Below, in pieces: positions 63,148 to 64,000 of a DNA stretch of 64,000 bases (positions are counted from its first letter, which is position 1; each line of letters starts with the position of its first letter). Origin of the DNA: Streptomyces sp. NBC_01750 (lineage in GTDB: Bacteria > Actinomycetota > Actinomycetes > Streptomycetales > Streptomycetaceae); contig NZ_CP109137.1 of the NCBI RefSeq assembly GCF_035918095.1, forward strand, positions 3,412,001-3,476,000, given 5' to 3'. Position numbers and translations under genes: made by a program. The notes beneath the pieces were generated by a model. That model saw only the letters and a program-made list of their open reading frames with translations. It did not search any database and was not told the DNA's origin.

Positions 63148-64000
63148 CTACGACCCTCCCCCGAGGCCACTCAATACCGTCTCGGCCCGTTTCTCGGCCC
63201 CTTTGCCCGCCATCAGGTCCGGCGTGATGCCCCGGCCGTCGACGCTGTGGCCCGCCGGTGTGCGGTAGTGGCCGACGGTCAGCTCGGCGACCGAACCGTC
63301 CGGAAGGCGGCTGGGCATCTGGACCGAGCCCTTGCCGAAGGTGCGCCATCCCACAGTGATCGCGCGGCCGCGGTCCTGCAGCGCCCCGGTGACCAGCTCG
63401 GCGGCGCTCATGGTGCCGCCGTCGACGAGCGCGACCACCGGCCTCTCGGTGTTGCCGCCTGCCGTGGCGTACAGAGCGCGCTGCTCGCCTCTTATGTCGT
63501 ACGTGGCGACCAGGCCGCCGTCCAGGAAGGCGGAGGCGGCGGTGACGGCCTCGGCGACCAGCCCGCCGGCGTTGCCGCGCAGGTCGAGCAGGACGCCGGC
63601 CCCGGCAGGGGCGGCCCGGACGGCGTTGCGTACCTTCGCGCCCGAGCCCTTGGTGAACGAGGCGACCTTGATCATCACGGCCCCGCCGTCGAGGTGCTGG
63701 ACGGTGACCGCCTCGGTGGTCAGCCTGGCGCGCAGCAGTGTCTCGGCCCACTTCCGGCCGTCGCGCTCGAGGCCCAGGACCACGCTCGTACGGTCGCCGC
63801 CGCGCAGCAGCGCCACGACGTCGGTGACGGGACGCTTGTCGACGTCGAGGCCGTCGACCGTGCGGAGCCGGTCGCCGGCTTTGATACCGGCCTTGTCGGC
63901 GGGCCCGCCCGGCTGGACCCTGGCCACCTCCACACGCCCGTCGGCGGCGCGTCTGGCCCCGAGGCCGACGCCCGTGTACTCGCCGTCGAGGGCCTGCTCG
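63148..64000 (-). CDS. S41 C-terminal processing protease (5' end cut by window)
   Basis: About 284 residues are visible. A PDZ domain (ARVQPGGPADKAGIKAGDRLRTVDG) precedes the S41 peptidase core with LLDLRGNAGGL, the nucleophile Ser in TMSAAELV and the Lys of FGKGSVQ (Ser-Lys dyad), then a terminal ITPDLMA segment. Such Ctp/Tsp proteases cut C-termini of exported proteins. The N-terminal signal anchor is outside the window. The stop is 18 bases before smpB, so the genes are probably co-transcribed. Confidence 0.93.
   Translation of the reverse strand, partial: EQALDGEYTGVGLGARRAADGRVEVARVQPGGPADKAGIKAGDRLRTVDGLDVDKRPVTDVVALLRGGDRTSVVLGLERDGRKWAETLLRARLTTEAVTVQHLDGGAVMIKVASFTKGSGAKVRNAVRAAPAGAGVLLDLRGNAGGLVAEAVTAASAFLDGGLVATYDIRGEQRALYATAGGNTERPVVALVDGGTMSAAELVTGALQDRGRAITVGWRTFGKGSVQMPSRLPDGSVAELTVGHYRTPAGHSVDGRGITPDLMAGKGAEKRAETVLSGLGGGS

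Overview
The window reads as chromosomal DNA of a Streptomyces or close relative. It has very high GC, third-position G/C bias, GTG starts and GTGA/ATGA stop-start overlaps. It also has a linked block that, from memory, matches the S. coelicolor order around SCO2943-SCO2967: GH20 hydrolase with sugar ABC genes, DUF3039, YqgE, murA, hup, malic enzyme, HelD-type helicase, ECF sigma with anti-sigma, HemD-type regulator, narK, polysaccharide genes, ssrA, smpB, S41 protease.

Layout. 1-6.3 kb: end of an MFS gene, an S16 (Lon-like) protease, an IclR regulator, an SF2 helicase and an MFS exporter, with a 187-bp direct repeat between the protease and the regulator. 6.4-9.9 kb: tRNA-Cys(GCA) followed by a small, gene-poor, probably acquired stretch (one secreted protein, a pentapeptide-repeat fragment) bracketed by similar hairpin plus short-repeat sequences, then a CMD-family protein and a VOC protein.

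10.3-29.7 kb is the accessory heart of the window. It holds Ser/Thr kinases fused through a membrane segment to PQQ-type beta-propellers, a pseudokinase, lipoproteins, two mycosin-like S8 proteases and several WXG100/PPE-like helical proteins, two with YxxxD motifs. No type VII secretion core gene (EccB/C/D/E) is present. The locus has been duplicated repeatedly and is decaying. Three copies of a pseudokinase-kinase module survive in complementary states. One mycosin is split in its signal peptide by a 940-bp IS5-family element with CTAG target duplications, and a WXG/PPE-like gene has a broken copy. A palindromic motif built on ATTGC-N4-GCAAT recurs at four module boundaries and is the best candidate for a shared operator. 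I infer that the kinases, pseudokinase and lipoproteins act at the membrane with the exported helical proteins and mycosins; nothing in the window proves this.

29.7-40 kb: a three-subunit molybdenum hydroxylase operon (FAD, 2Fe-2S, molybdopterin subunits), then a sugar ABC importer with a cytoplasmic beta-N-acetylhexosaminidase and a palindromic operator before the binding-protein gene. 40-64 kb: mostly conserved chromosome (murA, hup, malic enzyme, HelD helicase, sigma/anti-sigma pair, CGNR protein, serine hydrolase, nitrate regulator and transporter, a polysaccharide operon with a NodB-GT2 fusion, LysR/MFS pair, tmRNA and SmpB, S41 protease cut by the window end). A compact structured-RNA candidate lies between the HelD and malic enzyme genes.
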